Source: JAVKFF01 sp040226215
GTDB lineage: Bacteria > Pseudomonadota > Alphaproteobacteria > DSM-16000 > Inquilinaceae
DNA: 6,351 nucleotides
Reading direction: 5' to 3'
Assembly (NCBI GenBank): GCA_040226215.1
Contig: JAVKFF010000202.1
Span: forward strand, 1-6,351
The position numbers were made by a program, and so were the translations under genes. The notes below the pieces were generated by a model. The model was not told where the DNA came from. It searched no databases and was given only the letters and a program-made list of their open reading frames with translations. This document shows positions 1 to 6,351 of this stretch, piece by piece (within the stretch, counting starts at the first letter, position 1; each line of letters begins with the position of its first letter).

Positions 1-35
1 CAGTCGTGGATCTTCCGGGAATGGAGCAGAAATGA
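1..35 (+). CDS. C-terminal tail of an upstream gene (partial)
   Basis: An open frame enters from the left edge and reads VVDLPGMEQK before a TGA at 33-35. That stop overlaps the ATG of the next gene as ATGA, the same 4-base coupling seen between the two hotdog genes downstream. The identical junction style is the main reason to believe this is the end of a real cotranscribed gene. Ten readable codons are too few to name a product, and a chance open frame of this length is possible. Confidence 0.4.
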   Translation, partial: VVDLPGMEQK

Positions 36-532
36 GCCTGCTGACCGACGAGCTGAGGGCCTGGATCGGCCGCGAGGTCCATTATCCCGCGCGCGAGGAG
101 CTGGGCCGCGCCTCGATCCGCTACTTCGCGCTGGCGCTCGACGACGGGAACCCGCTCTATCTCGACGACGGCTATGCGCGATCGGTCGGCCATCCCTCGC
201 TGATCGCACCGCCGACATTCGTCTGCGAGACCTGCCAATATGCCCACCGGCAGCCCGATGCCGACGGCTATCTCGGACATGCCTGGGACCTGCCGCTGCA
301 GAACTGCCGGATGATCCGGGCCGGCAACGAGTACGAGTTCCGCCGGCCGGTGCTGCCCGTTGACCGCATCTCGGTGACCTGGACCCTGGAGGATATCGTC
401 GAGCGCAACGCTTCCCGCGGCGGGACACAGCTCTTCGTGACGTCGACGGCACGCTATTTCGATGCCGATGGCGAGATGCTCGCCCTCAATCGCGAGACCC
501 TGGTGTTCCAGCCCCTGGAGGCAGGCGCATGA
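32..532 (+). CDS. MaoC-like hotdog protein, FAS1-like dehydratase N-domain type (non-catalytic subunit?)
   Basis: This 166-aa protein is of the hotdog-fold family that hydrates or dehydrates 2-enoyl/3-hydroxyacyl-CoA thioesters in the cytoplasm. Visible hallmarks are the segment DDGNPLYLDDGYA at residues 37-49, the APPTF turn at 59-63, and the FRRPVLPVDRI strand at 103-113, which matches the usual 'RPV..GD' element. At the Asp-x4-His catalytic motif it has Asp38 but Tyr43 instead of His, as is common in the N-terminal or non-catalytic half of two-part MaoC hydratases. The start is supported by GGAG at 23-26, five bases upstream. The gene overlaps its downstream partner by four bases (ATGA), so stoichiometric synthesis of a heteromer is likely. 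Family assignment is confident. The structural rather than catalytic role is inferred, and the acyl-CoA substrate cannot be read from the sequence. Confidence 0.85.
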   Translation: MSLLTDELRAWIGREVHYPAREELGRASIRYFALALDDGNPLYLDDGYARSVGHPSLIAPPTFVCETCQYAHRQPDADGYLGHAWDLPLQNCRMIRAGNEYEFRRPVLPVDRISVTWTLEDIVERNASRGGTQLFVTSTARYFDADGEMLALNRETLVFQPLEAGA

Positions 533-954
533 CGTCGCCGGTCCTCGACCCGACCGGCCTGGCGGCCGGCCAGGAACTGCCGCGGTTCGAGCGCCGCTTC
601 GAATCCGTCGACATGGTCGCCTATGGTGCCGCCACCTGGGACTGGCACCGGCTCCATCATGACACCGCCTTCGCCCGTGCCCGCGGCCTGGACCGTCCGG
701 TGGTGGACGGGCAGATGTTCGGCGGCCTGTTCGCGCGCCAGGCGATGGACTGGGCCGGCCCGCGCGCCTTCATCCAGGCCATGCGCCTGCGGATGCGGTC
801 CATGGCCTATGCCGGCGATGTCCTGCAGGGCAGCGGCGAGGTGAGCGAGATACGCCTCTCCGACGACCACGGGATCGCGGTGCTGGCACAGCGGCTGAAG
901 AACGGCGAGACCGTGATCGCCGACTGCGTCACCGAGATCCGTCTGCCACGCTGA
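529..954 (+). CDS. MaoC-like hotdog hydratase/dehydratase (catalytic subunit)
   Basis: This 141-aa single-hotdog protein should be the catalytic half of an enoyl-CoA hydratase/dehydratase. The hydratase motif is visible as Asp38-x4-His43 in AATWDWHRLHHD (residues 35-44 plus Asp45), where Asp and His activate the water in characterised MaoC/R-hydratases. It is followed by ARARGLDRPVVDGQM, the loop that usually lines the acyl pocket. GDVLQGSGEV at 97-106 and a beta-rich C-terminus complete the fold. Translation starts in an ATGA overlap with the preceding hotdog gene and has its own GGAGG at 517-521, seven bases upstream. The pair resembles other split hydratases in which only one subunit keeps Asp/His, such as mycobacterial HadAB/HadBC. 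The substrate is unknown. A role in degrading a carboxylic acid via its CoA ester is plausible but unproven. Confidence 0.85.
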   Translation: MTSPVLDPTGLAAGQELPRFERRFESVDMVAYGAATWDWHRLHHDTAFARARGLDRPVVDGQMFGGLFARQAMDWAGPRAFIQAMRLRMRSMAYAGDVLQGSGEVSEIRLSDDHGIAVLAQRLKNGETVIADCVTEIRLPR

Positions 955-985
955 AGCGGACGCGGGTCCTGCCCGGGCGCGGCCG
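955..985. other. 31-bp convergent intergenic gap
   Basis: The plus-strand hotdog genes and the minus-strand transporter operon end 31 bases apart. The gap is very GC-rich and holds the 8-bp palindrome GCCCGGGC at 971-978, but no stem followed by a T-run on either strand. A Rho-independent terminator is therefore not supported. Termination here may be Rho-dependent, or transcripts may overlap. Confidence 0.6.
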
Positions 986-1682
<697 letters not shown>

Positions 1683-1696
<14 letters not shown>

Positions 1697-2480
1697 GGCT
1701 CGCCCCCTTTCCGAGATAGGCTTCGATCACCCGCGGGTCGGCCTGCACGGCCGCCGGATTGCCGGAAGCGATCACCTGGCCGAAGTTCAGCACGATCACC
1801 TGGCGCGAGACACGCATGACGAGATCCATCTTGTGCTCCACCAGGAGCACGGTGATGCCCCGGCCCCGCACCTTCTCGATCAGGGCGGCAAGCGTATCGC
1901 TTTCGGTCGGGTTGAGGCCCGCCGCGGGCTCGTCCAGCAGCAGGCAGCGCGGCTCCAGCGCCAGCGCCCGCGCGATCTCAACCAGGCGCTGCTCGCCATA
2001 GGAAAGCGCTTCCGCAACCGCATCGCGACGCTTCGACAGGCCGACGAACTCCAGCCATGCCAGCGCCGCGGCCCGTACCCGTTCTTCCTCCCGCCGGACC
2101 CAGGCCGGCTTCAGGATCGAGGCCAGGAACTCGCCCCGTGACCGGCTGTGGCACCCGATCCGGACATTCTCCAGGACAGAGAGGGCGGGGAACAGCCGGA
2201 TCGTCTGGAAGGTGCGGGCGAGGCGCAGTTCGCCGGCAATGCGGTGCGCGGGCAGGTTCTCGGCGCGCTGGCCGTCGATCCAGATGCGACCTTCGTCGGG
2301 CCGGTCATGGCCGCTCAGCAGGTTGAAGATGGTGGTCTTGCCGGCGCCGTTCGGGCCGATCAGCGCGGTGATGCTGGCCGGCTCTATCTCGAAGCTCGCC
2401 CCCGCCACCGCCTGCAGCCCGCCGAAGCGCCGGTGCAGGTTCTCGCAGCGCAGCGCCGGGTGCATCGGCCCGTCAGCCAT
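1683..2480 (-). CDS. livG: Branched-chain amino acid-type ABC transporter ATP-binding protein LivG
   Basis: Second ATPase subunit of the importer, 265 aa, within the usual LivG length. Motifs in order are Walker A GPNGAGKT (42-49), Q-loop Gln92 in RTFQTIRLFP, the LivG-specific insertion (about 110-150) that separates it from LivF, signature LSYGEQRL (159-166), Walker B LLLDEP (180-185) followed by AAGLNPTE, and switch His216 in LLVEHKMD. The C-terminus ends VIEAYLGKG plus a short tail. The start is supported by GGAGG at 2488-2492, seven bases upstream. The ATG lies inside the end of livM (8-base overlap), and the 3' end overlaps livF, so the three genes are translationally linked. The Ser codon TCT in the tail (1693-1695 region) is unusual for this GC-rich gene and coincides with the odd start of livF. 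Confidence 0.95.
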
Positions 2481-3462
2481 GGGGCTGCCTCCGTGCGCGC
2501 AGGTGCCGGACGGGGCGCAGCAGCCATGCGATGCCCCCTTCGGCGAATTGCAGCAGGCGGCCGAGTCCGCCGGGGAAGAGGATGATCAGGGCCACCAGCG
2601 CGACGGCATAGACGATCGGCCGGTACGCCTCGTAGCCGCGCAGGAATTCCGGCAGCACGGTGAGCAGGATGGCGGCGGCGACCGAACCGGCAATGCTGCC
2701 CAGCCCGCCGATGACGACCACGATGAGCAGCGCGATGGACTCGATGATGCTGAAGCGCAGCGGCGCCACCCCGCCCAGATAGCTGGCATAGATGGCGCCC
2801 GCCATCCCGGAGAGGATGGCGGCGATGACGAACACCCCGATCTTGTAGCGGGCGACATCGATGCCCATTGCGGCGGCGGCCAGCTCGTCCTCGCGGATCG
2901 CGGCGAGCGCGCGGCCGACCCGTGAATGCAGGAGGCTGATAACAGCCAGCGCGGCCAGCGCGGTGACGGCCCAGATCAGCAGGTACTTGTCCTGCGGGCT
3001 GAGGAAGCGCCAGCCGAACAGATCGATCGGCGGAATCCGCAGCATCCCCAGCGGGCCGCCGATCAGCTCGATCTCATGGATCAGGCCGAAGACGATCCCG
3101 CCGAAGGCCAGGGTGGCCATGGCGAGGTAATGCCCCCGCAGCCGCAGGGCGGCATAGCCCACCAGCAGGCCGAGCAGGGCGGCAAAGGCGACGGCTACGG
3201 CAAAACCGAGCAGGAAGGGCCAGCCGGCCAGCTTCAGCAGCGCGCCCGAGGTATAGGCCCCGACGCCCATGAAGCCGACCTGGCCGAGCGAGATCTGACC
3301 GGTCCCGCCGAGCAGCAGGTTCAGCCCGATCGCCTGGATGGCGACGATCCCGGCCAGCGACATGACCTGCAGATAGTAGATATGCTCCGACGGCGCCGCG
3401 GCGCCGAAAGCGAAGACGGCGGCGAAGATGAGCGCCAGGCTGGCATAGGCGCGGGACCGCAC
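2473..3462 (-). CDS. livM: Branched-chain amino acid-type ABC transporter permease LivM
   Basis: Inner-membrane permease of 329 aa that forms the channel with LivH. It is strongly hydrophobic, with about 8-10 predicted membrane helices. Family landmarks are GLNLLLGGTGQISLGQ (46-61) followed by GVGAY, RLRGHYLAMATLAFG (107-121), the cytoplasmic coupling loop RVGRALAAIREDE (181-193) with AAAAMGIDVARYK (195-207) that contacts the ATPases, GGLGSIAG (252-259), LPEFLR (270-275) and LFPGGL (295-300). The start is a GTG with GTGGGA at 3470-3475 seven bases upstream. Only four bases separate it from the livH stop. The last ~15 residues are Arg/His-rich and probably cytoplasmic. Assignment to the LivM family is secure. 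The transported compound is not, because these permeases also serve urea, amides and aromatic acids. Confidence 0.93.
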   Translation of the reverse strand: MRSRAYASLALIFAAVFAFGAAAPSEHIYYLQVMSLAGIVAIQAIGLNLLLGGTGQISLGQVGFMGVGAYTSGALLKLAGWPFLLGFAVAVAFAALLGLLVGYAALRLRGHYLAMATLAFGGIVFGLIHEIELIGGPLGMLRIPPIDLFGWRFLSPQDKYLLIWAVTALAALAVISLLHSRVGRALAAIREDELAAAAMGIDVARYKIGVFVIAAILSGMAGAIYASYLGGVAPLRFSIIESIALLIVVVIGGLGSIAGSVAAAILLTVLPEFLRGYEAYRPIVYAVALVALIILFPGGLGRLLQFAEGGIAWLLRPVRHLRARRQPHG

Positions 3463-3466
3463 CGGT

Positions 3467-4348
3467 CTATCCCACCCGGGTCAGCCGGCGTCCGAACAAG
3501 CCGCTCGGCCGCACCAGCAGGACGACCAGCAGCAGCCCGAACGCGACCGGGTCGCGGTAGCCATAGGAGATCAGGCCGGCGGCAAGGCTCTCGATGATCC
3601 CCACCAGAAGCGAGCCGGCGACGACCCCGAGCGGCGAATAGAGCCCGCCGATCATCGCCCCCGCGAAGGCCTTGACGGCGATGGGCAGGCCGATCGATCC
3701 GCCGGCCAGGGTGAACGGGGCGATGACGACGCCGCCCAGGACCGCAAGCGCGGTGGCGACCGCCACCGCCTGGGAGCGCATGCGGCCGACATCGATGCCG
3801 CTGAGCTGGGCACCGAGCCGGTTGTCCGCCGCGGCGATCATCGCCTGCCCGTGGCGCGTGCGCTCGAAATAGACGTGCAGCAGCCCGACCACCAGAATGA
3901 CCAGGCCCCACACCCACAGCCGGTCCGCCAGCAGGCGGGCCCCGCCCAGCTCCAGCACCGCTTGCGGATTGCCGGACAGCGAATGGGAAAAGGGGATCGC
4001 GCTGGCCCCCCAGATCAGCCCATGGCCCTGGTAGAAGATCTGCGCCACCCCGACCGTGGCGATGATCTGCACCACCTGCTCGCGGCCATAGGTGCGCCGG
4101 AGTATCCCCCACTCGTAGACCCAGCCGATGGCGAAGCCGACCAGGGTGGCGACAATCAGGGCAAGCCAGAGATCGTCGCCCACCACCAGCATCGCCGACA
4201 GGGCCAGCAGGCCGCCCAGCGCCACCTTCTCGCCCTGCGAGAAGTCGATGATCTGCGTCGCCCGGAAGATCAGGTGGTAGCCGAGCGCAACCGGCCCGGA
4301 GACCATCCCGATGGTGATGCCGGAAACGACGTGGTGCAGGTTCTCCAC
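3467..4348 (-). CDS. livH: Branched-chain amino acid-type ABC transporter permease LivH
   Basis: Inner-membrane permease of 293 aa, the usual LivH size, with about eight hydrophobic helices. Recognisable elements are the N-terminal helix with VVSGITIGMVSGPVALGYHL (7-26), FRATQIIDFSQGE (28-40), the coupling loop TRHGQAMIAAADNRLGAQLS (164-183) followed by GIDVGRMRS, and the C-terminal AMIGGLYSPLGVVAGSLLVG (231-250) with Glu253. The family usually reads 'INFAHGE' where this has IDFSQGE. The start is taken as GTG at 4346-4348 because it precedes the first helix and no ATG or TTG lies upstream before the in-frame stop at 4400-4402. Its ribosome-binding site is weak. That stop is the TGA of the hydrolase gene, which is in the same frame, 17 sense codons away. 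Family secure; start moderately sure. Confidence 0.92.
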   Translation of the reverse strand: MENLHHVVSGITIGMVSGPVALGYHLIFRATQIIDFSQGEKVALGGLLALSAMLVVGDDLWLALIVATLVGFAIGWVYEWGILRRTYGREQVVQIIATVGVAQIFYQGHGLIWGASAIPFSHSLSGNPQAVLELGGARLLADRLWVWGLVILVVGLLHVYFERTRHGQAMIAAADNRLGAQLSGIDVGRMRSQAVAVATALAVLGGVVIAPFTLAGGSIGLPIAVKAFAGAMIGGLYSPLGVVAGSLLVGIIESLAAGLISYGYRDPVAFGLLLVVLLVRPSGLFGRRLTRVG

Positions 4349-4376
4349 GCGCGCCCAGGGGTCAGGGTTGCCGGCC

Positions 4377-4391
4377 CGCGGTTCCGCCGCG
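4377..4391 (-). other. Small hairpin in the hydrolase-livH gap
   Basis: The 51-base gap between the hydrolase stop and livH contains CGCGG and CCGCG as perfect 5-bp arms around a 5-base loop. There is no T-run after it, so it is unlikely to terminate transcription. It could act as an mRNA stability or processing element that adjusts the hydrolase:permease ratio, but in DNA this GC-rich a 5-bp stem may be chance. Confidence 0.3.
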
Positions 4392-4399
4392 TCCCGGGG

Positions 4400-5047
4400 T
4401 CAGGCCTCGGCCACCCGGCGGAACGAGCTATTCGATTTCACCTTGCCGATGAACGTCCCGGACGAGATGACATCGCCGAAGCCGTAGCGGAAGGAATGGA
4501 TCGCGCCCTTCTGCATCAGATCGTCGACCGCTCCGGTGCAATCCTCCAGGACGACGACCTTGTAGTCGCGGAACATGGCGTCGCGGACCGTGGATTCCAC
4601 GCAGATATTGGTGGTGACCCCGGTCACCACCAGCATGGTGGTTCCCAGGCCCTTGAGGACGACATCGAGATTGGTCCCGAAGAACGCGCTGAAGCGCTGC
4701 TTGTCGATGATATAGTCGCCCGGCTCCGGCGTCAGCGCGTCGCAGATTTCCGCATCCCAGGTATTGCCGACCATCGCCTGAACCTGGTGGGAGCCGGGGA
4801 ACAACTGCTCGAACAGGCCGGCATCCTTGTAGTCGGGCCGCAGCCAGTAGCGGGTATAGATGACCGGGATGTCGAGCTGGCGGCAGCGCTCGATCGCCCG
4901 CCTGGTCGGCTCGATTGCGGCGATGCACTGGTCGATATCCAGGCCGAGCTGGGTCATGAATCCGCGCTTGTCGCAGAAGGCATTCTGCATGTCTACGACG
5001 ATCAGCGCCTTCTGTTCGGCGTTGATGTCCCAATTCGGTTCGGGCAT
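4400..5047 (-). CDS. Cysteine hydrolase, isochorismatase superfamily (ureidoacrylate/biuret amidohydrolase-like)
   Basis: Soluble cytoplasmic hydrolase of 215 aa. The superfamily triad is complete: Asp19 in VVDMQNAF, Lys116 in IIDKQRFSAF, and nucleophile Cys149 in GVTTNICVESTVRDA, with the conserved cis-peptide region VTGVTTN just before it. The 'TNICVEST.RDA' form is shared with amidohydrolases such as RutB (ureidoacrylate), biuret hydrolase and N-carbamoylsarcosine amidase, rather than with isochorismatases, so amide or ureido bond cleavage is the best guess. The ATG at 5045-5047 is chosen over the upstream in-frame ATG (5096-5098) because AGGGAGG sits at 5056-5062 eight bases away, and the longer form would overlap the binding-protein gene. 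It lies 28 bases after the binding-protein gene and before livH, so it is cotranscribed with the importer and probably acts on the imported compound. Substrate unknown. Confidence 0.9.
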   Translation of the reverse strand: MPEPNWDINAEQKALIVVDMQNAFCDKRGFMTQLGLDIDQCIAAIEPTRRAIERCRQLDIPVIYTRYWLRPDYKDAGLFEQLFPGSHQVQAMVGNTWDAEICDALTPEPGDYIIDKQRFSAFFGTNLDVVLKGLGTTMLVVTGVTTNICVESTVRDAMFRDYKVVVLEDCTGAVDDLMQKGAIHSFRYGFGDVISSGTFIGKVKSNSSFRRVAEA

Positions 5048-5055
5048 GGCGTAAA

Positions 5056-5062
5056 CCTCCCT
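5056..5062 (-). promoter_or_regulatory. Ribosome binding site of the hydrolase gene
   Basis: AGGGAGG lies eight bases before the ATG at 5045-5047 and decides the start against the longer in-frame alternative. Confidence 0.8.
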
Positions 5063-5075
5063 GGGTTGCTCGGCT

Positions 5076-6209
5076 CTACATCGACGTCCATTGGCCATTC
5101 TGCAGCATGATCGGCTTATAGGCGTCGGCCGTCATGCCGTGATGATTGTCTTCAGTGATGTGGTAGGTCCCGGAGACGCCCTTGTATTGCAGGCCGATCA
5201 TGGCCTCGGCAACGGATGCGGGGTCGGTCTTTCCGCCGGCTTTCTCGACCGCGGCGGCCCAGAGGCCGACCCCGTCGTAGGCGGTCGCCGCGAAGGGGAT
5301 CGGCATGCCGCCGAAGCGCGCCTGAAAGGCCTCCAGAAACGCCTTGGCTTCGGCATCGGGCTTCGCATAGTTCAGTACGCTGAAGGCGACGGTGCCCTCG
5401 GCGGCCGCTCCGGCGATCTCTGCCGTCTGCGGGCTCGGAATGCAGAGATTGCCGATGATCGGCGCATTCTCGCCGGCTTCGCGCAGGGCCTTGATCATCT
5501 GTGCATCCGCGGCCGCGCAGGATCCCCAGATCAGGATCGCTTCCGGCGAAGCCGCCCGCACCCGGCCGGCCTGGGAGGTGAAGTCGAGGTCGCTTTCCCC
5601 CCATCTCTCGGCGGTGGCGATCTCGATCCCGTGGCGCTTCGCCGACTCCTCGATGAACTTCCGGCCGTTGACCCCGTAGGGGACATTGGCATAGGCCACC
5701 GCGATCTTCTTGGCGCCGTTGGCCTCTGCGGCATGGCGCACCATCGCTTCGGCGTTGATCGCGTCGCTCGGCAGGGACATGAAGATGTGGTTCGTGCCTT
5801 CCCAGGTATAGTCCTGGGCGACGAAGCCGATCATCACGACGTCGTTCTGCTCGAAGATTGGCGCGATCATCTCCGCGGTCGGGGTGATCGACGGGCCGAA
5901 GGACACCGGAACCTGATCCTGGAAGATCAACCGGTTGGCGAGCTGCGCGGCGCGCGCCTGGTCGCCGCCATCGTCATAGACGATCAGGTCGATCTGCTTG
6001 CCGGCGACCCCGCCGGCGGCATTGAGCTGCTCGACCGCCAGCATGATGCCATCGCGTTCCGGCCCGCCGAGAGAGCTGAAGATGCCCTCGATCGACAGGA
6101 TCGCCCCAGCCTTGACACTCTCCTCGGCGGCATAGCTCGCCGCCCCAGGTACCGTTGCTGCCAGCAGCACCGACGCCGCCGCAACGCTTCGGCCGAACCA
6201 AATGCCCAT
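5076..6209 (-). CDS. Periplasmic ABC substrate-binding protein, LivJ/Peripla_BP_6 type
   Basis: High-affinity ligand-binding component of the importer, 377 aa, normal for this family. The N-terminus has a Sec signal peptide: a short n-region with Arg7, a hydrophobic core around AAASVLLAATV, and a likely cleavage after ASYA at residue 27. The mature part starts with the family strand VKAGAILSIEGIFSSLGGPE and the LNAAGGVAGKQIDLIVYDDG segment (62-81), and ends with GVSGTYHITEDNHHGM (344-359), the usual closing region. Two cysteines (231 and 256) lie in the second lobe and could form a disulfide. The ATG at 6207-6209 is preferred over the upstream GTG (6240-6242) and ATG (6219-6221): it has GGAGG at 6215-6219 five bases upstream and puts the signal peptide directly at the N-terminus. 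It is the first gene of the operon. Ligand specificity cannot be read reliably from sequence, so no Liv symbol is given. Confidence 0.92.
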   Translation of the reverse strand: MGIWFGRSVAAASVLLAATVPGAASYAAEESVKAGAILSIEGIFSSLGGPERDGIMLAVEQLNAAGGVAGKQIDLIVYDDGGDQARAAQLANRLIFQDQVPVSFGPSITPTAEMIAPIFEQNDVVMIGFVAQDYTWEGTNHIFMSLPSDAINAEAMVRHAAEANGAKKIAVAYANVPYGVNGRKFIEESAKRHGIEIATAERWGESDLDFTSQAGRVRAASPEAILIWGSCAAADAQMIKALREAGENAPIIGNLCIPSPQTAEIAGAAAEGTVAFSVLNYAKPDAEAKAFLEAFQARFGGMPIPFAATAYDGVGLWAAAVEKAGGKTDPASVAEAMIGLQYKGVSGTYHITEDNHHGMTADAYKPIMLQNGQWTSM

Positions 6210-6214
6210 CCTCG

Positions 6215-6219
6215 CCTCC
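6215..6219 (-). promoter_or_regulatory. Ribosome binding site of the binding-protein gene
   Basis: GGAGG lies five bases ahead of the ATG at 6207-6209. It supports this start, whereas the ATG at 6219-6221 has only AAGGG immediately adjacent, with no spacer. Confidence 0.75.
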
Positions 6220-6235
6220 ATCCCTTGCCGCCCTT

Positions 6236-6255
6236 GCGACACGACCTAGTGTCGC
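6236..6255 (-). promoter_or_regulatory. 7-bp inverted repeat in the operon leader
   Basis: GCGACAC (6236-6242) and GTGTCGC (6249-6255) are perfect inverted arms around a 6-base spacer. The element lies about 27 bases upstream of the binding-protein start codon. It could be an operator half-site pair or a hairpin at the 5' end of the mRNA. The perfect match is seen; the function is inferred. Confidence 0.45.
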
Positions 6256-6257
6256 GC

Positions 6258-6298
6258 ATTTCCGTTTATCGGAAATTATTTCCATAATTCATAAACGG
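6258..6298 (-). promoter_or_regulatory. AT-rich nested inverted repeats, candidate operator
   Basis: This AT-rich island in otherwise GC-rich DNA holds several perfect dyads. ATTTCCG (6258-6264) pairs with CGGAAAT (6270-6276). GGAAAT (6271-6276) pairs with ATTTCC (6278-6283). CCGTTTAT (6262-6269) pairs with ATAAACGG (6291-6298). The arms overlap, so alternative pairings compete. The cluster lies 49-89 bases upstream of the first gene of the transporter operon, where a regulator would be expected to bind. No regulator gene is visible in the window, so the family of the protein cannot be named. Confidence 0.55.
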
Positions 6299-6324
6299 TA
6301 CTGAGCGAGTACGATGGAAGTCAA
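6295..6324 (-). promoter_or_regulatory. Possible sigma70-type promoter for the transporter operon
   Basis: On the minus strand TTGACT (6319-6324) resembles a -35 box, and 18 bases later TACCGT (6295-6300) is a poor -10 match (3 of 6). If used, transcription would begin near 6288, inside the inverted-repeat cluster, a layout typical of repression. The weak -10 makes this tentative. Confidence 0.25.
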
Positions 6325-6351
6325 GCGGGGGCGGGCGCGGTACAGGTGACG
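6299..6351. other. Right-edge sequence with no assignable gene
   Basis: I see no supported gene start here. On the minus strand all three frames are open from the edge for 9-27 codons before stopping, for example at 6321-6323 and 6289-6291. The end of an upstream minus-strand gene is therefore possible but cannot be told from chance. On the plus strand an ATG at 6314 runs only 11 codons. Confidence 0.4.

Noticed and set aside
955..985. Rho-independent terminator between the convergent operons
   Set aside because: GC-rich dyads are present, but there is no T-run on either strand and no stable uninterrupted stem.
3851..5110. 419-codon open frame on the plus strand across livH and the hydrolase
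   Set aside because: It spans two well-supported minus-strand genes and their junction. Its product is low-complexity and rich in His, Asp and Gln with no domain, so it is an antisense shadow.
5091..6287. 398-codon open frame on the plus strand opposite the binding-protein gene
   Set aside because: It mirrors a gene with a clear signal peptide, ribosome site and family motifs. Its translation is rich in Arg, Gly, Asp and His with no recognisable domain, as expected of an antisense frame in GC-rich DNA.
6314..6349. A divergent small gene starting at the ATG at 6314
   Set aside because: It stops after 11 codons and the product is mainly Arg/Gly/Lys. No supporting ribosome site is seen.

Overview
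The window is GC-rich, uses GC-ending codons and tightly packed operons, and carries long antisense reading frames that are by-products of codon bias. This suggests a high-GC proteobacterium, most likely an alphaproteobacterium of the Rhodospirillales/Rhizobiales kind. That placement is an inference from composition and gene content, not from a marker gene. I see no rRNA, tRNA, CRISPR array or mobile element.

Left part (1-954, plus strand): the last codons of a probable upstream gene run into two small MaoC/hotdog-fold genes. Both junctions, upstream tail to first hotdog and first to second, are 4-base ATGA overlaps, so the three look translationally coupled. The first hotdog protein has Tyr where the catalytic His of the family would sit. 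The second keeps the Asp-x4-His pair. Together they look like a split heteromeric enoyl-CoA hydratase/dehydratase.

Right part (986-6209, minus strand, converging on the hotdog genes across a 31-base gap): a six-gene operon for a branched-chain-amino-acid-type (HAAT/Liv) ABC importer. In transcription order it encodes a periplasmic binding protein, a cysteine hydrolase of the isochorismatase superfamily, permease LivH, permease LivM, ATPase LivG and ATPase LivF. The hydrolase sits between the binding protein and the first permease, which suggests that the importer brings in an amide-type compound that the hydrolase splits in the cytoplasm. LivH/LivM form the membrane channel, LivG/LivF power it, and the binding protein delivers the ligand.

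Two features stand out. The livF gene is intact, but no ATG, GTG or TTG exists between the upstream in-frame stop and codon 94, so it must start at a rare codon, most likely ATT. The leader upstream of the binding-protein gene has an AT-rich cluster of overlapping perfect inverted repeats, plus a separate 7-bp hairpin, and is a strong candidate for the operon's operator/promoter region.

I do not see a wholly new system. The transport-plus-hydrolase arrangement, with an unknown substrate, is the most promising biology here.
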